In this document: piece by piece, positions 34,170 through 43,294 of the stretch | How positions within the stretch are numbered: the stretch's first letter is position 1 | Layout of the letters: each line of letters begins with the position of its first letter | DNA from: Actinacidiphila sp. DG2A-62 | Lineage (GTDB): Bacteria; Actinomycetota; Actinomycetes; Streptomycetales; Streptomycetaceae | Direction: 5' to 3' | DNA: 64,000 nt | Assembly (NCBI RefSeq): GCF_035825295.1 | Contig: NZ_JAYMGI010000002.1 | Span: 6,191,501 to 6,255,500 of the forward strand | Program-made: the position numbers and the translations under genes | The notes under the pieces: generated by a model | Databases searched by the model: none | What the model saw: the letters and a program-made list of their open reading frames with translations, nothing else | What the model was told of the DNA's origin: nothing

Positions 34170-35002
34170 TGGCTCCTCGGCGGGTGTGCGAGGAGTGGGG
34201 GTGCGGGTGGCTGAGGCGGGACCGCTTGTCGGATCGGGTGCCGCGTGAGGAGCGCTCCGTGCCGTCTGCGGTAACCGAGGGTGCTGGCGGAGCGCGCCCA
34301 GGCGGCGGCGCGTCCCGCGGCGGCGCGGGCGCTGCGGATTGCGGCGAGCTGGGAGGGCAGGACGGGGTAGTCGGTGGCCGTTGTGTGTGCCGCGCTGCCG
34401 AAGGGGACGTGCCCGGGCGGGCGCAGGACCGGTCGGGGGTCGGCGAGCGCCGCGGCGAACGCTTCGACGGCGTGGAGCGGGGTGTGTTCGGAGAACGCCG
34501 CGTGCCACAGCGGCGGAAGCGGTGCGTGGGGCTCGGCGGTGCCAGGGGTGTGAGCGGTGGCCCACCACAGGCTGATGTCGCCGTCGTTCCGGTACTGCAG
34601 GAGGGCGGTGCCGTTGGGGTGGCCTGCCGAAGGATGCTCGCCCTTGCCGCGGGCCCATCCGTGGGCGGTCGCGCGGCCGAGGACATCGGGGGCGTGCGTT
34701 GGGCGGGGGCCGGCGAGCGCGTCGGTGAAAGCGCCGAGGATCTCCACCGGGACGGTGCCGCCGATCGAAGCGGTCCAGGACGGCCGGTCGGCCGGAGCGC
34801 CGGAGACGATCCACGAGGGCGTGCTGGCCTGGGCGGTGTAGGTGATCCGCACCGAGCGGTCGGGGTCTTCGAAGCAGATCGGCGAACCGGCTTTCGGAGT
34901 GCGGTTCTTCCAGCCCGCGCCGACCAGGTAGGCGGTGACGTAGGTGAGGTCACCGCCGCCGGCGAGGTGCCGGGGACGGACCAGGTAGTGGTGCACGGGC
35001 AT
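34166..35002 (-). CDS. DUF317-domain protein
   Basis: Predicted 278 residues from the ATG at 35002. Two DUF317-like units are visible: HYLVRPRHLAGGGDLTYVTA leading to PSWTASIGGTVPVEILGAFT, and a second SLWWATAHTPGTAEP with WHAAFSEHTPLHAVEAFAAA. The C-terminal 70 residues are Ala/Arg-rich. DUF317 proteins occur in many copies in Streptomyces and on its mobile elements; the function is unknown. No membrane segment. Confidence 0.82.
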   Translation of the reverse strand: MPVHHYLVRPRHLAGGGDLTYVTAYLVGAGWKNRTPKAGSPICFEDPDRSVRITYTAQASTPSWIVSGAPADRPSWTASIGGTVPVEILGAFTDALAGPRPTHAPDVLGRATAHGWARGKGEHPSAGHPNGTALLQYRNDGDISLWWATAHTPGTAEPHAPLPPLWHAAFSEHTPLHAVEAFAAALADPRPVLRPPGHVPFGSAAHTTATDYPVLPSQLAAIRSARAAAGRAAAWARSASTLGYRRRHGALLTRHPIRQAVPPQPPAPPLLAHPPRSQ

Positions 35003-35043
35003 TTCGCCGGCGGGCGGCGGTCTCCAGCGGGTGGGGCGCCGAG

Positions 35044-35382
35044 TCAGCGGCTTCTCCTGGCTGTGGGTGGGGTGGCGACCGGCGGGAGCGGGCGCGTGGC
35101 CGGCGCGTGCAGTGCGTCGTCCAGGTCGAGGACGAGGTCGTGGAGGTCGTCGGCGAACCTCCCGTACAGGGCGGCGTGAGGGTCGCCGTGACCCTGTGCG
35201 TGGTAGGAGGCCGTTGCCAGCAGGTGGACGATCCTGCCCAGGACGCCGTCTTCTGCGTCCAGGACGGTGCTCAGGATGCGGCGGGCGGCGTCGGGGTCGG
35301 CTGTGATCAGGGTCTCGGCGAGCCGGTCGACGTCGCGAGCGGCACCGCGTGCGACGTCACAGAGCGCAGCGTTCGTGGGCAG
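35044..35382 (-). CDS. Small hypothetical protein, probable CTG start
   Basis: Predicted 112 residues. The only strong ribosome site in the frame, GGAGGAA, is followed 6 bases later by CTG at 35382, giving PTNAALCDVARGAARDVDRL after the start; no ATG or GTG is available nearby in frame. The body is helical (AARRILSTVLDAEDGVLGRI, YGRFADDLHDLVLDLDDAL). Function unknown. It opens the run that continues with the DUF317 gene on the other side in reverse order of transcription. Confidence 0.55.
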   Translation of the reverse strand: MPTNAALCDVARGAARDVDRLAETLITADPDAARRILSTVLDAEDGVLGRIVHLLATASYHAQGHGDPHAALYGRFADDLHDLVLDLDDALHAPATRPLPPVATPPTARRSR

Positions 35383-35731
35383 AGGCGTTTCCTCCGGGTG
35401 GGGGGCGGATGTGGGAGGTCGGGTTCGGGCTCGTGATGCGGGTCGGGGGCGGCACGCAGGGCCCGCCGGTGCGGGGTGTTGAGGGCCGTCACCGCGCGGC
35501 GCGGGTGTGGGTGCCACCGGGGACAGATGCGGCCGTGGTGTGCGGGGCCGGTCCGGGCTGGCTGGCCGCTCGCGGTGGAGGCGGCAGGGGCCGGGTCGGC
35601 GGGTCACAACTCCCGGAGATGCCGGCCGGGCTGCGGCTTTTCGCGGCTGCGGGGTGCACACGACTTTGTGGGCGATGCTGTGGATGTGTGGCGGGCCGTC
35701 GGCGAAGGGAGCCGCGGCGTGCGGGGCGGCG

Positions 35732-36670
35732 TCACCGGCGGCCTCGTGATGGTGTGCTGGGCGCGGCGGCCGGTCGCGGTGGGGAGGAGGGTGCTCGCAG
35801 GGGAATTCCCGGGCGCAGGGAGCCGCTCACGGCCTGGATGTCCTCCTGGATGCCGTGCAGGCGGCGGGCGATCCACTCCAGCCGTTGCGTGATGTCGTGG
35901 GTATATCTCGGGGGGAGCCCGGTCCTCGTCGTGGTCGTGAACGCCATGTTCTCGACGAGGCGCCGCAGGCGTGGAAGGTCGCCGGATCGTTCGTCGACGG
36001 CCCTGCTGAGCAGCTTGGTGAGGCTGTGGAGACGGTGGACATCGCGGCCTTGGGCGTCGGGTCCGGCCGGTTCGTTAGGCGGCAGCGGTGCGCGCGGTGC
36101 CTGCCCGGGAGGCCGGCGGGTGCCGGGGCGGGATGCGACCAGATCAAGGCGGTCTTCGATTCGCTGCACGGCTGCGGTCAGACGGCTGCGGACCTGGCGG
36201 GGACGGGGGAGCCAGGTGCCGTCGGTGTCGTGGATGAGGTTGGCGCACAGGTGGAGTTGCCGGGGGCCCGTCCGCACGGCCACCCACCGGTACGGTCCGT
36301 GGCCGTGTGCGTCAGCGATCCCCGCGGCGTAGGCCAGTTCGTGTGCGGCCAGCGCCCACTGGTCGTCCGTCAGCGGCCTGTCAGCGGGGTGGAGTTGCGC
36401 CTGGAGGTGGAAGACCGCGGCACGGTCCTTGCCGTCCGGGGCGGTGGCCGACGGGTGGGTGGCCAGGGGCTCGTCGAGGAATTGGGCCCACCGTGCGGCG
36501 CTCCAGGACCAGTGCTCACCGCCCGGGCACTGGTACCACAGCGCGGGCCAGTGGTCGATGACGCGGCCGTCCAGCGGCGCAGGGCCGTTGGACGGGGTGC
36601 CGGAGGGTGCCGCGGCGGGGGACAGGAGCGTGGCGGCGGAGACCGTTCGGGGCTGGAGGTTGTAGATCAC
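35732..36670 (-). CDS. Relaxase/mobilization-like protein
   Basis: Predicted 312 residues from the GTG at 36670 (overlapping the upstream stop, GTGA). The central part resembles actinobacterial relaxases: VFHLQAQLHPADRPLTDDQW, ALAAHELAYAAGIADAHG, RWVAVRTGPRQLHLCANLIH, and WLPRPRQVRSRLTAAVQRIE. In relaxases the RWVAVRH-DDHxHVV region holds catalytic metal-binding histidines; here QLHL keeps only one of the HxH pair, and the long N-terminal Tyr-containing region is absent. It may be a degenerate or accessory relaxase. A full relaxase was not found in the window. Confidence 0.5.
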   Translation of the reverse strand: MIYNLQPRTVSAATLLSPAAAPSGTPSNGPAPLDGRVIDHWPALWYQCPGGEHWSWSAARWAQFLDEPLATHPSATAPDGKDRAAVFHLQAQLHPADRPLTDDQWALAAHELAYAAGIADAHGHGPYRWVAVRTGPRQLHLCANLIHDTDGTWLPRPRQVRSRLTAAVQRIEDRLDLVASRPGTRRPPGQAPRAPLPPNEPAGPDAQGRDVHRLHSLTKLLSRAVDERSGDLPRLRRLVENMAFTTTTRTGLPPRYTHDITQRLEWIARRLHGIQEDIQAVSGSLRPGIPLRAPSSPPRPAAAPSTPSRGRR

Positions 36671-37467
36671 TGAGTGTCCGGTTCTTCCACCAGCGGCCTG
36701 TCGCGGGTCAGGTCGAGGGCGGTCGTGATGAGGGTGCGTTCGCGAACGAGGTCGGCGTGCACGGTGGCGTCGCCCGCGGGCAGGGCGTCGATCGCGTCGT
36801 CGATGGTTGCGAGCGCTGCACGGTAACGGCCGAGTTGGCGCAGCGCTGCGGCCGTGCGCATCAGCGCGATCGGGTCCGCCGGTCGGGCCAGCGGCCCCAG
36901 CGAGGCGACGCGGAGGATGCGCTGCGGGCGGTGGGGCAGCAGGTGCCCGAGCCACAAACCGTGGAGCACCACGTGCAGTACCTCTCGGGACCCCGCCGCC
37001 TCGGGGTCGGCGAGCAGGCGGTCCAGCATGGTCAGCCCCGCGGGCTTGGACTGGCCGAGCACGGCGAAGGCCGTGTGCGCGCGGATGTAGGGGTCCGCCG
37101 ATTCGACGTCGAGGGGACTGGCGCCGTGGAGGGCGGTGTCGAGTGCACGGCACCGGAAGTCGAATCGTAGCGCGGTGCAGTAGAGATGCCAGCGGGGCCG
37201 CCACCGCGGCTCGGTGAAACTGCGCGGCGGCGCTTCGATTTCTGCGAGTTCGCCTGCGGTGTCGCGTCCGACGCGGCGCGCATGCCAGGCGGTCGCGCTG
37301 CAGACCTGGGCGGATTCCTGCCAGGTTGCTCCTATACGGTCCAGGTCATCCGCAAGTGGGGTGATCCAGTCCGCGGCGGCATCAATGCGGCTTCGTGCAG
37401 CGGTTCCCAGCGACGTCAGGGCCCGGGCTCGTGCTGGCTCGTCGGGGCGGGCGGGCGGGGCCGTCAT
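36667..37467 (-). CDS. Helical (TPR-like) hypothetical protein
   Basis: Predicted 266 residues. Its start at 37467 overlaps the next gene's stop and its own stop overlaps the relaxase-like start, so it is in the middle of a coupled operon. The sequence is almost all helix, with repeat-like pairs (HTAFAVLGQSKPAGLTMLDR, MRTAAALRQLGRYRAALATI, DDAIDALPAGDATVHADLVR) reminiscent of TPRs. Function unknown; a scaffold role is a guess. Confidence 0.66.
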   Translation of the reverse strand: MTAPPARPDEPARARALTSLGTAARSRIDAAADWITPLADDLDRIGATWQESAQVCSATAWHARRVGRDTAGELAEIEAPPRSFTEPRWRPRWHLYCTALRFDFRCRALDTALHGASPLDVESADPYIRAHTAFAVLGQSKPAGLTMLDRLLADPEAAGSREVLHVVLHGLWLGHLLPHRPQRILRVASLGPLARPADPIALMRTAAALRQLGRYRAALATIDDAIDALPAGDATVHADLVRERTLITTALDLTRDRPLVEEPDTQ

Positions 37468-37883
37468 CGGCTGTTGCCGAGGTCGGCGGTGTGGACGAGC
37501 TGATCGAGGGTGGTCTGGTAGTACCAGCCTCCGTCCACCGTCTGCTGGCTTTCGGGCATCCGGGGCAGCAGCGCCTGGGACAGGGAGCGGAAGAAGCCGG
37601 TGCAGTCGGGGCAGTACCGGTCGGTGTGGATCATGTAGCGGGGGTGAGCGGTGACGTAGGAATGTTCACCGCCGCGCGGGTTGCGCAGCCGCCAGCCGGC
37701 CTCGTCGGTCGGGGTGTGCCAGGAAGGGGCGACGACCGTCATCTCCTGGCCGACCAGTTCGCCGCGGAAGGCGCCTTTGATGATCACGACATGGTCGCCG
37801 GGAGTGAAGTGCTCGTGGGTGACGAGCCGCGCCGGGGTGAGGGCATCGGCCGGTGGCCGCGGCGGGGGCGGGAACAAAGTCAG
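37464..37883 (-). CDS. Small KOW/SH3-like hypothetical protein with CxxC, near-cognate start
   Basis: Predicted 139 residues. AGAGGA is followed 6 bases later by CTG (37883); a TTG at 37877 is the alternative. FTPGDHVVIIKGAFRGELVG and MTVVAPSWHTPTD look like a KOW or SH3-type beta barrel. Then come TAHPRYMIHTDRYCPDCTGF with a CxxC, and QTVDGGWYYQTTLDQLVH at the end. Function unknown; coupled by overlap to the TPR-like gene downstream. Confidence 0.58.
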   Translation of the reverse strand: MTLFPPPPRPPADALTPARLVTHEHFTPGDHVVIIKGAFRGELVGQEMTVVAPSWHTPTDEAGWRLRNPRGGEHSYVTAHPRYMIHTDRYCPDCTGFFRSLSQALLPRMPESQQTVDGGWYYQTTLDQLVHTADLGNSR

Positions 37884-37923
37884 CGGAAGTCCTCTGGGGT
37901 CGGAGCCTGCCACGGGGGCGAGA

Positions 37924-38415
37924 TCAGTGGTAGGGGTTTTCGGTGGTGCGGTCGGCGTCGGTGGCGGCGGCCAGCAGTTCGGGCAGCTCGACTGGTTCGG
38001 CGTTCCTCTGGTCGATCCACCATCCGGCCCGGTCGACCAGCCGGGCGGCCTCTTCGACCTCGGCCCATTGCCGGTCGTCGAACTCGCCTTCGCTGACCAG
38101 CTCCTGGTAGGCCGCGGTGACGAGCTGATGGCGGCAGCGCTCGCCCCACGCGACTGCCTTGACGGAGCCGGCGAGGGGCGGCATGTGGTACCGGGACGCC
38201 CACGCGGCGGCGTCAGCGCGTTCCTGCTCGCGGCGGTCGGCGAGCCATTCCTGTGTGGCTTCGGCATCGGCTGCGTGAGCGGATCGCCAGCAGTCGGTGC
38301 AGGCGCGGGCCTCCAGCCAGCGGGCGTACCTGGCGCGTTCGTCGGCCCGCCGAGTGGAGAGGTCATGGTCAAGCCGGTGGCCGCATCGATGATCAACGGT
38401 CCAGGTGGTGCGGAT
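37924..38415 (-). CDS. Small zinc-binding-like hypothetical protein, probable ATC start
   Basis: Predicted 163 residues. CAGGA is followed 6 bases later by ATC at 38415; from there TTWTVDHRCGHRLDHDLSTR begins a well-behaved sequence, while the first in-frame ATG (38184) would lose half of it. HRCGH and ACTDCW could bind one zinc. The middle is charged helix (EWLADRREQERADAAAWASR), and MPPLAGSVKAVAWGERCRHQ and DRAGWWIDQRNAE follow. Small proteins of this kind occur in Streptomyces plasmids; function unknown. Confidence 0.62.
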   Translation of the reverse strand: MRTTWTVDHRCGHRLDHDLSTRRADERARYARWLEARACTDCWRSAHAADAEATQEWLADRREQERADAAAWASRYHMPPLAGSVKAVAWGERCRHQLVTAAYQELVSEGEFDDRQWAEVEEAARLVDRAGWWIDQRNAEPVELPELLAAATDADRTTENPYH

Positions 38416-38451
38416 GTTTGTTCCTGCTTTCTGTCTTCCTTCTGCGTTGTC

Positions 38452-40251
38452 TCAGCGTGTCCTGCGGATGGCGTCTGTGGCCGCCTTGGCGATGGCGGCG
38501 GGAGCGCTGGAGGGCCGGGGCAGGTGCAGCAAGGTGGTCCCGGGCAAGTGGTGGGATTTCGGGGTGAGGGTGAGTTGGAGTACGGCGCATCCGGCGGTCG
38601 TGAGCTGCTTGACGCGGGTGACGGCTTGCGCGGTTTCGTCGCTGTCGTAGCGGGCGTCGGTGACGATCACGAGAAGGCGGCCGGCGCCGGGGCGGCTGAG
38701 TTCGAGGGCGTGGTCGAGTGCATCGATGGCGTCGCCGAGGTTGTGGTGGCCGCCGTTGGCATCGAACAGCGTCACGCGCTCTGGTGCTCGATGGGTGGGT
38801 CGGGTCAAGGCGGTCAGGTGCCTGTCATAGGCGATGGTGGCGGTACGGGAGTCGGGGTCGGTCGTGGCTGCTGCGCGTGCCACGATCCAGGCAGCGGACG
38901 CGACGGGCGCGCAGGCGGCACGCATGGAGCCTGAGACGTCGACGGCGATCCCCACACGCAGCGGTGGCGTGGGGGAGTTCCGGCGGCGGGTGTGGGTGAA
39001 CGGTTCCGCGGTGGGGACCGACCCGGCCGCGCGCTGGGCGTCGCGGGCGAGGGCCGCGCGCATGTTGAGGCGGCCGGGCGGGGTGGGGCTGGTGGTTCGC
39101 TCCTCGGTCCGCTCGCGGTAGGCGGCGGCCCGCAGGGCGCGGCTCAGGCGCGCGGCGGCGCTCTGCTCGGCGGAGGTGGGCCTGCGGGTGCCGGTGACCG
39201 GGTTGCCGTAGGGCGCTGGTGTGCCGTCGGGGGTGACGGTGGTGCCGCGGGTGTTGAAGACGCTCTTGGCGGTGGCGGCGGCTTTGCGTCGCTGGTCGGC
39301 CCGCTGGGCGCGGTCCTGGGCCTGCGCCTTGGACTGCGCGGCCATGGCGTTGGTCGCTGCGGCCTGTGCCGCGAGGTCGGCGGCGTCGGTGGCTGCCGCG
39401 TGGTCCATGACGACTCCCACGGCGCCGGACAGCAGATCGGTGAGGTTTTCCGGCACGGGCAGGGCGGGGGCCGCGGTGTCCAGAGCGTCGCACCATTCCT
39501 TCGCGTGCGTGAGCATGGTCGTGGCGTCGTGGTCGGCGCACTGGTGGGCTGCGGTCCAGATGCGGGTGAGTGTGGCCAGCAGGTTTGCGCCCAGCACCTT
39601 TTCGCACAGATCGGCGACGGCCCCGGTCTCGCTGGCGTCCAGGATGCCGACGTCACGGCGGCCGAGGACCAGGGCCGCCACGGCGGCGGCGTGCTCGATG
39701 CCCTGGAGGGTGGGGTGGGCGATGTCGGGCATGACCAGGGTTCGGGCACTGGTGCGCAGGTACGTGCGGTCCGTGGGCCGCCTGGCCAGGTGCGCGCCTT
39801 CGACACGGCTCTCCTCCAGCAGGAGCGCGGCCTCGACCACACGGGGGTTAGCTGCGGCTGGCGCCGTCCAGACGGAGTGGGCCGCGTGCGCGGCCTCATG
39901 GACGAACACTCCCCAGGCGGCGGGGTACCTCTCCTCGTCGCCCATGATCCGCGGATGGATCTCGTGGGGCTGGAGCGGGGCGAACAGGCCGGCGTCGAGC
40001 TCGACCTCGCCCAGAGTGGGGAAGAACGCGGCCGGTGCGCCGCTGCGCGTGCCGGGGCGGCAGGTGACCAGGAGGTCCTGGCGGCCGGAGAGGGCGACCA
40101 GGCGGTCGCCGAGTTCGGCTCCCACACGCAGCCACGCGCCCGGGGAGGAACGCGGTTGCGCGGGCGGCGCGCCGTCGTCGTCCCAGCGCGCGAGGTCGGC
40201 GTCGTCGTCCGGCGTGACGGCGGGGGACAGGACGTGGTGGTGGGTGCTCAT
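38452..40251 (-). CDS. VWA-domain protein with HExxH-like motif
   Basis: Predicted 599 residues from the ATG at 40251. Residues about 110-125 contain WGVFVHEAAHAAHSVWT, an HExxH zinc-site pattern with HSVW after it. A long Ala/Gln-rich coil (AQSKAQAQDRAQRADQRRKA) leads to a C-terminal VWA domain with the complete MIDAS: VGIAVDVSGSM, then TIAYDRHLTALTR and LLVIVTDARYDSDE. Its start overlaps the stop of a MoxR-like ATPase gene. MoxR-VWA pairs act as metal-dependent chaperones or remodelers; what this pair acts on is unknown. Confidence 0.85.
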   Translation of the reverse strand: MSTHHHVLSPAVTPDDDADLARWDDDGAPPAQPRSSPGAWLRVGAELGDRLVALSGRQDLLVTCRPGTRSGAPAAFFPTLGEVELDAGLFAPLQPHEIHPRIMGDEERYPAAWGVFVHEAAHAAHSVWTAPAAANPRVVEAALLLEESRVEGAHLARRPTDRTYLRTSARTLVMPDIAHPTLQGIEHAAAVAALVLGRRDVGILDASETGAVADLCEKVLGANLLATLTRIWTAAHQCADHDATTMLTHAKEWCDALDTAAPALPVPENLTDLLSGAVGVVMDHAAATDAADLAAQAAATNAMAAQSKAQAQDRAQRADQRRKAAATAKSVFNTRGTTVTPDGTPAPYGNPVTGTRRPTSAEQSAAARLSRALRAAAYRERTEERTTSPTPPGRLNMRAALARDAQRAAGSVPTAEPFTHTRRRNSPTPPLRVGIAVDVSGSMRAACAPVASAAWIVARAAATTDPDSRTATIAYDRHLTALTRPTHRAPERVTLFDANGGHHNLGDAIDALDHALELSRPGAGRLLVIVTDARYDSDETAQAVTRVKQLTTAGCAVLQLTLTPKSHHLPGTTLLHLPRPSSAPAAIAKAATDAIRRTR

Positions 40252-41453
40252 CGCGAGCGGCCCCGGTGCGCGGAGCCGGTGCTGCCCGGGGGCTGCCGGA
40301 CGGCTGCGGCGGGGAGCTGCTTGCCGAGGGTGAGGGGCGCGACCTCCTTGACGCCGACAGCCTTGATGACAGCGTCGGCGACGGCGTCGCGGTCCTCCGC
40401 AGGAGCGATGCCGACGAGGTTCGCGAGTGCGGCTCTGGTGCCGAGGACGGCCTCGGTCTTCTGGTAGCTCAGCAGCTCTCGCAGTTGGGGGGCCCAGCCC
40501 AGCTCGCCGAGTTCGACTTGGCGGGAGAGGTGTCGGGCGACTCGGACCACCCGGGCATCGATCCTCAGCGCCAGGGCGAGGTCATAGTCCGTGCCGATCT
40601 TGATCTGCACGCTGAACCGGCTCGCGAGCGCCTCCGTCAACACCGCCCCGTGGACGCCGGGGTTGTGGCCCGCCACTACGTAGAAGCCCGGCTCGGCCTT
40701 GATGGTCTCGCCCTTGTGGGCCTTGACCTGGATCTGCCTGCGCCCGTCCATCGCGGGATACAGCGCCGCCAGGACTTTCGGTGAGATCAAGGTGGCATCG
40801 TCGATCAGCAGGGCGCGGCCCTCGGTCATCGCGGTGACCAGCGGACCGTACTGGAAGACGTAGGCTCCCGCGTCGTCCTGTGTGTACTCGCCGATCAAGT
40901 CGCCGACCGTGGTGTCGCCGTCACCGGCGACGGTGAGTAGGTCCGGGAACGCCGCTTCGACCAGACTCGTCTTGCCGGTGCCCGGAGGGCCGTAGAGCAG
41001 CACCGGCACGTCGGCGTCGCGCAAGCGATTCAACGCTTCGACGTCGGGCAGATCGGCAAGCTCCCGGGGGTGGTAGAGCTGGCCCCCCGCGCGGCGGATC
41101 GGGCCGGTCTGCCTGGGCGTGGCTGTTGCGGGAACGGTCGTGCGAGCCGCGGCTGTCGGGGCGCGGGGAGGGTGGGTGCCCGGTGGGCTGATCACAGCGG
41201 TCTGCGCTGCTGCGGCGGTTTTCGCGTTCGCGCGGAACTGCGGTTGCCCGGTTCCGCCTTGGTCGGCCTCGCCGCGTCGCACCAGGGTGAGGGCGGCGTT
41301 GCGGACGGCGCCGTGGGAGTGGCCCAGATGCCTGGCCATGTGCCCGATGGTGAGCGTGTCCGCCGGCCGGTCGGCCAGCAGTCGGGCCACCTTGGCCCGT
41401 AGCTCGCCGCCCTTGGTGCGCGTTGGACTGGCAGGCGTTCCGGGTGCGGTCAA
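40248..41453 (-). CDS. MoxR-like AAA+ ATPase
   Basis: Predicted 401 residues from a TTG at 41453, about 8 bases behind AAGGA. The N-terminal 65 residues form a winged-helix-like unit (KVARLLADRPADTLTIGHMA, RHLGHSHGAVRNAALTLVRR). A Pro/Ala linker follows, then the AAA+ core: Walker A VLLYGPPGTGKTSLVEAAF, Walker B RALLIDDATLISP, sensor region YVVAGHNPGVHGAVLTEALA with the arginine in SRFSVQIKIG. ATP-driven remodeler, coupled by overlap to the VWA-protein gene. Confidence 0.88.
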   Translation of the reverse strand: MTAPGTPASPTRTKGGELRAKVARLLADRPADTLTIGHMARHLGHSHGAVRNAALTLVRRGEADQGGTGQPQFRANAKTAAAAQTAVISPPGTHPPRAPTAAARTTVPATATPRQTGPIRRAGGQLYHPRELADLPDVEALNRLRDADVPVLLYGPPGTGKTSLVEAAFPDLLTVAGDGDTTVGDLIGEYTQDDAGAYVFQYGPLVTAMTEGRALLIDDATLISPKVLAALYPAMDGRRQIQVKAHKGETIKAEPGFYVVAGHNPGVHGAVLTEALASRFSVQIKIGTDYDLALALRIDARVVRVARHLSRQVELGELGWAPQLRELLSYQKTEAVLGTRAALANLVGIAPAEDRDAVADAVIKAVGVKEVAPLTLGKQLPAAAVRQPPGSTGSAHRGRSR

Positions 41454-41578
41454 AACGAGGATCCTTCAACAGGTGCGGGTGCGGGTGGCGATGCGCCGGA
41501 GAGGCCGGCCGTTCTCGGAGCGGATCACGGACTGTGCCGACACCGGTGACCGGGCCAACCAGGGCGTACCGTCGGCGC

Positions 41579-41827
41579 TCACCGGTCGACCGAGGGCTTG
41601 GTCCGGGTGCAGGGGATGGTCGGCGATGAGCAGCTGGCTGGCTGTCGAGCAGGCCCGTACGTCCGCTCCGTTCCGGGTTCCGTCGCTCGGCAGGCGCAGC
41701 CTGGCGTCTCCTCGAAGCCGGCCTGGAGCAGGATCCGCCGGGCGGCGGCGTTGTAGCCGGTGGTGGTGATCTCGCCACTGATGGTGTGCCGGATGGTCAT
41801 GAATGGCTCTGCTGGTGCTTCGGGCAC
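41579..41827 (-). CDS. Small hypothetical protein
   Basis: Predicted 82 residues. The GTG at 41827 lies 6 bases behind GGAGA; an ATG at 41800 (MTIRHTISGEITTTGYN) is possible. GYNAAARRILLQAGFEETPG resembles the start of a small Streptomyces family; the rest is Thr/Pro/Cys-rich. Function unknown. Confidence 0.5.
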   Translation of the reverse strand: MPEAPAEPFMTIRHTISGEITTTGYNAAARRILLQAGFEETPGCACRATEPGTERTYGPARQPASCSSPTIPCTRTKPSVDR

Positions 41828-42043
41828 GGCGGATCTCCTATCGGTGGTGGCGGGAAAGTAGTGGTGTGTTGGGCGAAGGCGAGGCGGGCCCGGACTACCA
41901 GCATGTCAACGGTGCGTGGCTGGATCACGAACGATGGGCAATGACTGCCGACAGGCTCCAGCACGGGCCTCACCGCCCCGCCTGACTCGCCTTCCGGACG
42001 TTCTGATGGCCGGGTGTCCCCACAACGGCCAGGCCGAGTCTCC

Positions 42044-43294
42044 TCAAAGGCTGTTGTCGGGGCGGAAGCGGAGTCGGTGTCGGGAGGCGATCAGCAGGAC
42101 TGCGGTGAAGAGGGCGCCGACGGCCGGCAGGGCGGCGCATGTGCGCGTGCCGTGGGCGGCAGTCAGGCCGGTGAAGGCGGTGCCGGCGGCCTGGCCGGTG
42201 CCGACGGCGGCGATCAGCCACGCGTACGCCTCGGTCCGCACGCCCGGCGGCGCCAGCGACTCCGTGGTGAGGAACGCGCCAGTGATCAAGGGGGTGAGCG
42301 CCATGCCCGGTGCGAGCATTGTGGCGACGGTCGCCCACGGTGCGGGGTCGGCCAGCAAGGGGACCCAGCTCCCGGCGAAGGCGGCGGCGGCACAGAGGAG
42401 TTGAGCGGAGGGAGCGCCGGGAAGCGGTCGGCGTGCTAGGAGCGCCCCGGCGAGGATGCTTCCGACCGACAGCGCACCGGGCGCGATGCCGGACAGCCAG
42501 GGCGCATGGTGCCGGTCCGCGGCATCCACGGACCAGATGGTCAAGGCGCCCAGCGCGAACCCGACTCCGCTCAGCGCCGTGAACAACCGGCGAAGGCCCA
42601 TGCTTTGGAGGGGGCCCAGCAGCGAAGTGCGTCGGCTGGTGGGCTTCCAGGCTCGTGATGGTCTGGCGGTGAGCACGATTACCGCGCCCACGAGCCCTGC
42701 CAGGGCGCTCGCGGCCAACGCGATGCCCGCGCTGAAAGCGTGGGCGAGCATGACGGTCAGGGGCGGCCCGGCGATGTAGATCAACCCCTGACATCCGGTG
42801 TCGATCGCCAGCGCGGCCCGCCGTTGGCCGGGATCGGCCAGAACACAGGGCCACAGGGCGCGCAGCCCGGCTTCCAGCGGAGGGGTCGTCAACCCGGCGA
42901 GGACAACGAGCGTTGTCGCTGTCGACGAGTGAGTGGAGGGCCGGGTGAGGGGGAGCGTCAGAAGGGCGGCGGTGGTTAGGACGACCGCGGTGCCGGTGGC
43001 CAGGGTCTGGCCGTGTCGGTCGACCAGGCGGCCGAGCACCGGCTGCCCGACGGCGGAGGTGAGCCCGTAGAGCGCGCACAGGAACCCGCCGAGCGCGAGG
43101 GTTCCGCCGTGGTGCTGGACGAGGAGCAGGATCGCCAGCGGCGCCATGCCGTTCGGGAGACGCCCGAGCAGGGTTCCTCCCAGCAGTCGTACGACATGGT
43201 CCGAGCGCAGCACGGCCGTGCCGCCCAGGTGGCCGTCGGACCGCGTCGTCGAGGCGGACCGGTTCCCGCGGACGCTTCCGGCGTGCCGGCTCAC
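42044..43294 (-). CDS. MFS transporter
   Basis: Predicted 416 residues from the GTG at 43294, which overlaps the stop of the upstream paralogous-family gene (GTGA). Twelve hydrophobic segments are visible. The MFS loop 2-3 motif appears as GQPVLGRLVDRHGQTLA, and a second weak copy follows in the other half. Other segments: LAIDTGCQGLIYIAGPPLTV and TEAYAWLIAAVGTGQAAGTA. Export of a small molecule across the cytoplasmic membrane is likely; the substrate cannot be told. Possibly cargo rather than a transfer function. Confidence 0.83.
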   Translation of the reverse strand: MSRHAGSVRGNRSASTTRSDGHLGGTAVLRSDHVVRLLGGTLLGRLPNGMAPLAILLLVQHHGGTLALGGFLCALYGLTSAVGQPVLGRLVDRHGQTLATGTAVVLTTAALLTLPLTRPSTHSSTATTLVVLAGLTTPPLEAGLRALWPCVLADPGQRRAALAIDTGCQGLIYIAGPPLTVMLAHAFSAGIALAASALAGLVGAVIVLTARPSRAWKPTSRRTSLLGPLQSMGLRRLFTALSGVGFALGALTIWSVDAADRHHAPWLSGIAPGALSVGSILAGALLARRPLPGAPSAQLLCAAAAFAGSWVPLLADPAPWATVATMLAPGMALTPLITGAFLTTESLAPPGVRTEAYAWLIAAVGTGQAAGTAFTGLTAAHGTRTCAALPAVGALFTAVLLIASRHRLRFRPDNSL

